Both the position numbers and the translations under genes were made by a program. DNA of 64,000 bases, taken from CAVQAH01 sp963784195. Its GTDB lineage: Bacteria; Acidobacteriota; Vicinamibacteria; Vicinamibacterales; 2-12-FULL-66-21. Every line of letters starts with the position of its first letter. Position 1 is the stretch's first letter. Under the pieces are notes generated by a model. That model saw only the letters and a list, made by a program, of their open reading frames with translations. It searched no databases and was not told where the DNA came from. Location: assembly GCA_963784195.1 (NCBI GenBank), contig CAWARA010000016.1:540386-604385 (forward strand). The letters run 5' to 3'. Positions 63,955 to 64,000 of this stretch are shown here, piece after piece.

Positions 63955-64000
63955 ATAGACGGAGCGGTCTGGAAAAAAGTTGCCCGGAACGGATTGGCCG

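Noticed and set aside
1..64000. tRNA or rRNA genes
   Set aside because: No cloverleaf-like segment or conserved rRNA stretch was recognised while reading. A covariance-model scan would be needed to exclude small RNAs.

Overview
The window looks like a chromosomal contig from a GC-rich member of the Acidobacteriota, most likely the Vicinamibacteria (Luteitalea-like). This is inferred from gene content: Oar-type TonB receptors with a carboxypeptidase-regulatory plug, a PEGA-less Ser/Thr kinase with TolB/PD40 repeats, two 'ADOP'-type MacB permeases each next to a PadR regulator, a BNR/VPS10-like exo-protein, and a DUF1549/DUF1553 plus DUF1501 pair. No rRNA or tRNA gene, CRISPR array, transposase or phage gene was recognised.

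Layout. 1-9.6 kb: surface or secreted proteins of unknown role. These are two large paralogous beta-rich proteins, an M11 (gametolysin-like) metalloprotease and three tandem small secreted paralogues, most with their own strong terminator. 10-15 kb: an XYLB-type xylulokinase, a TMTC-like membrane/TPR protein, and a LacI regulator whose 5' end is also present as an old 78-bp copy on the other side of the TMTC gene. 15-17.8 kb: a Ser/Thr kinase. 17.8-35.4 kb: an arabinose/arabinan island. It holds a minus-strand operon (GH51 arabinofuranosidase, xylose-isomerase-family isomerase, AraB, AraD, HAD phosphatase), a divergent TonB receptor, a GH127 beta-L-arabinofuranosidase, a secreted aldose 1-epimerase and a CUT2 sugar ABC importer. 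LacI-type operators (TGTAAACGATTACA-like) lie in both divergent promoter regions. 35.7-46.8 kb: an esterase, a BNR-repeat exo-protein, an ABC-2 exporter plus DesK/NarL-type two-component pair separated by an amidohydrolase, and an exported FAH-family protein. 46.8-64 kb: M14 peptidase, cyanophycinase, two PadR/ADOP pairs, DUF1501 and cytochrome-DUF1549 proteins, a beta-propeller and a TIGR03000-methyltransferase.

Two things stand out beyond the genes. First, many intergenic gaps hold long imperfect inverted repeats built from degenerate 7-9 nt units. The unit differs between loci but the architecture is the same (array, short loop, inverted array). In one convergent pair the palindrome runs exactly from the stop codon of one gene to the stop codon of the other. 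A second class of short hairpins shares a CTTCAG apex with locus-specific arms. Second, at least two dozen frameshifts break otherwise well conserved genes. In nine of ten single-shift genes the net change is +1, which points to insertion-type sequence errors rather than decay, so interrupted genes are described here as single loci.

Together the sugar genes suggest import and stepwise hydrolysis of arabinose-containing plant polymers. Exo-enzymes release L-arabinose, the mutarotase and importer handle it, and an isomerase, AraB and AraD convert it to D-xylulose 5-phosphate under LacI control. No canonical AraA is visible; the xylose-isomerase-family protein in the operon is the natural candidate for that step.
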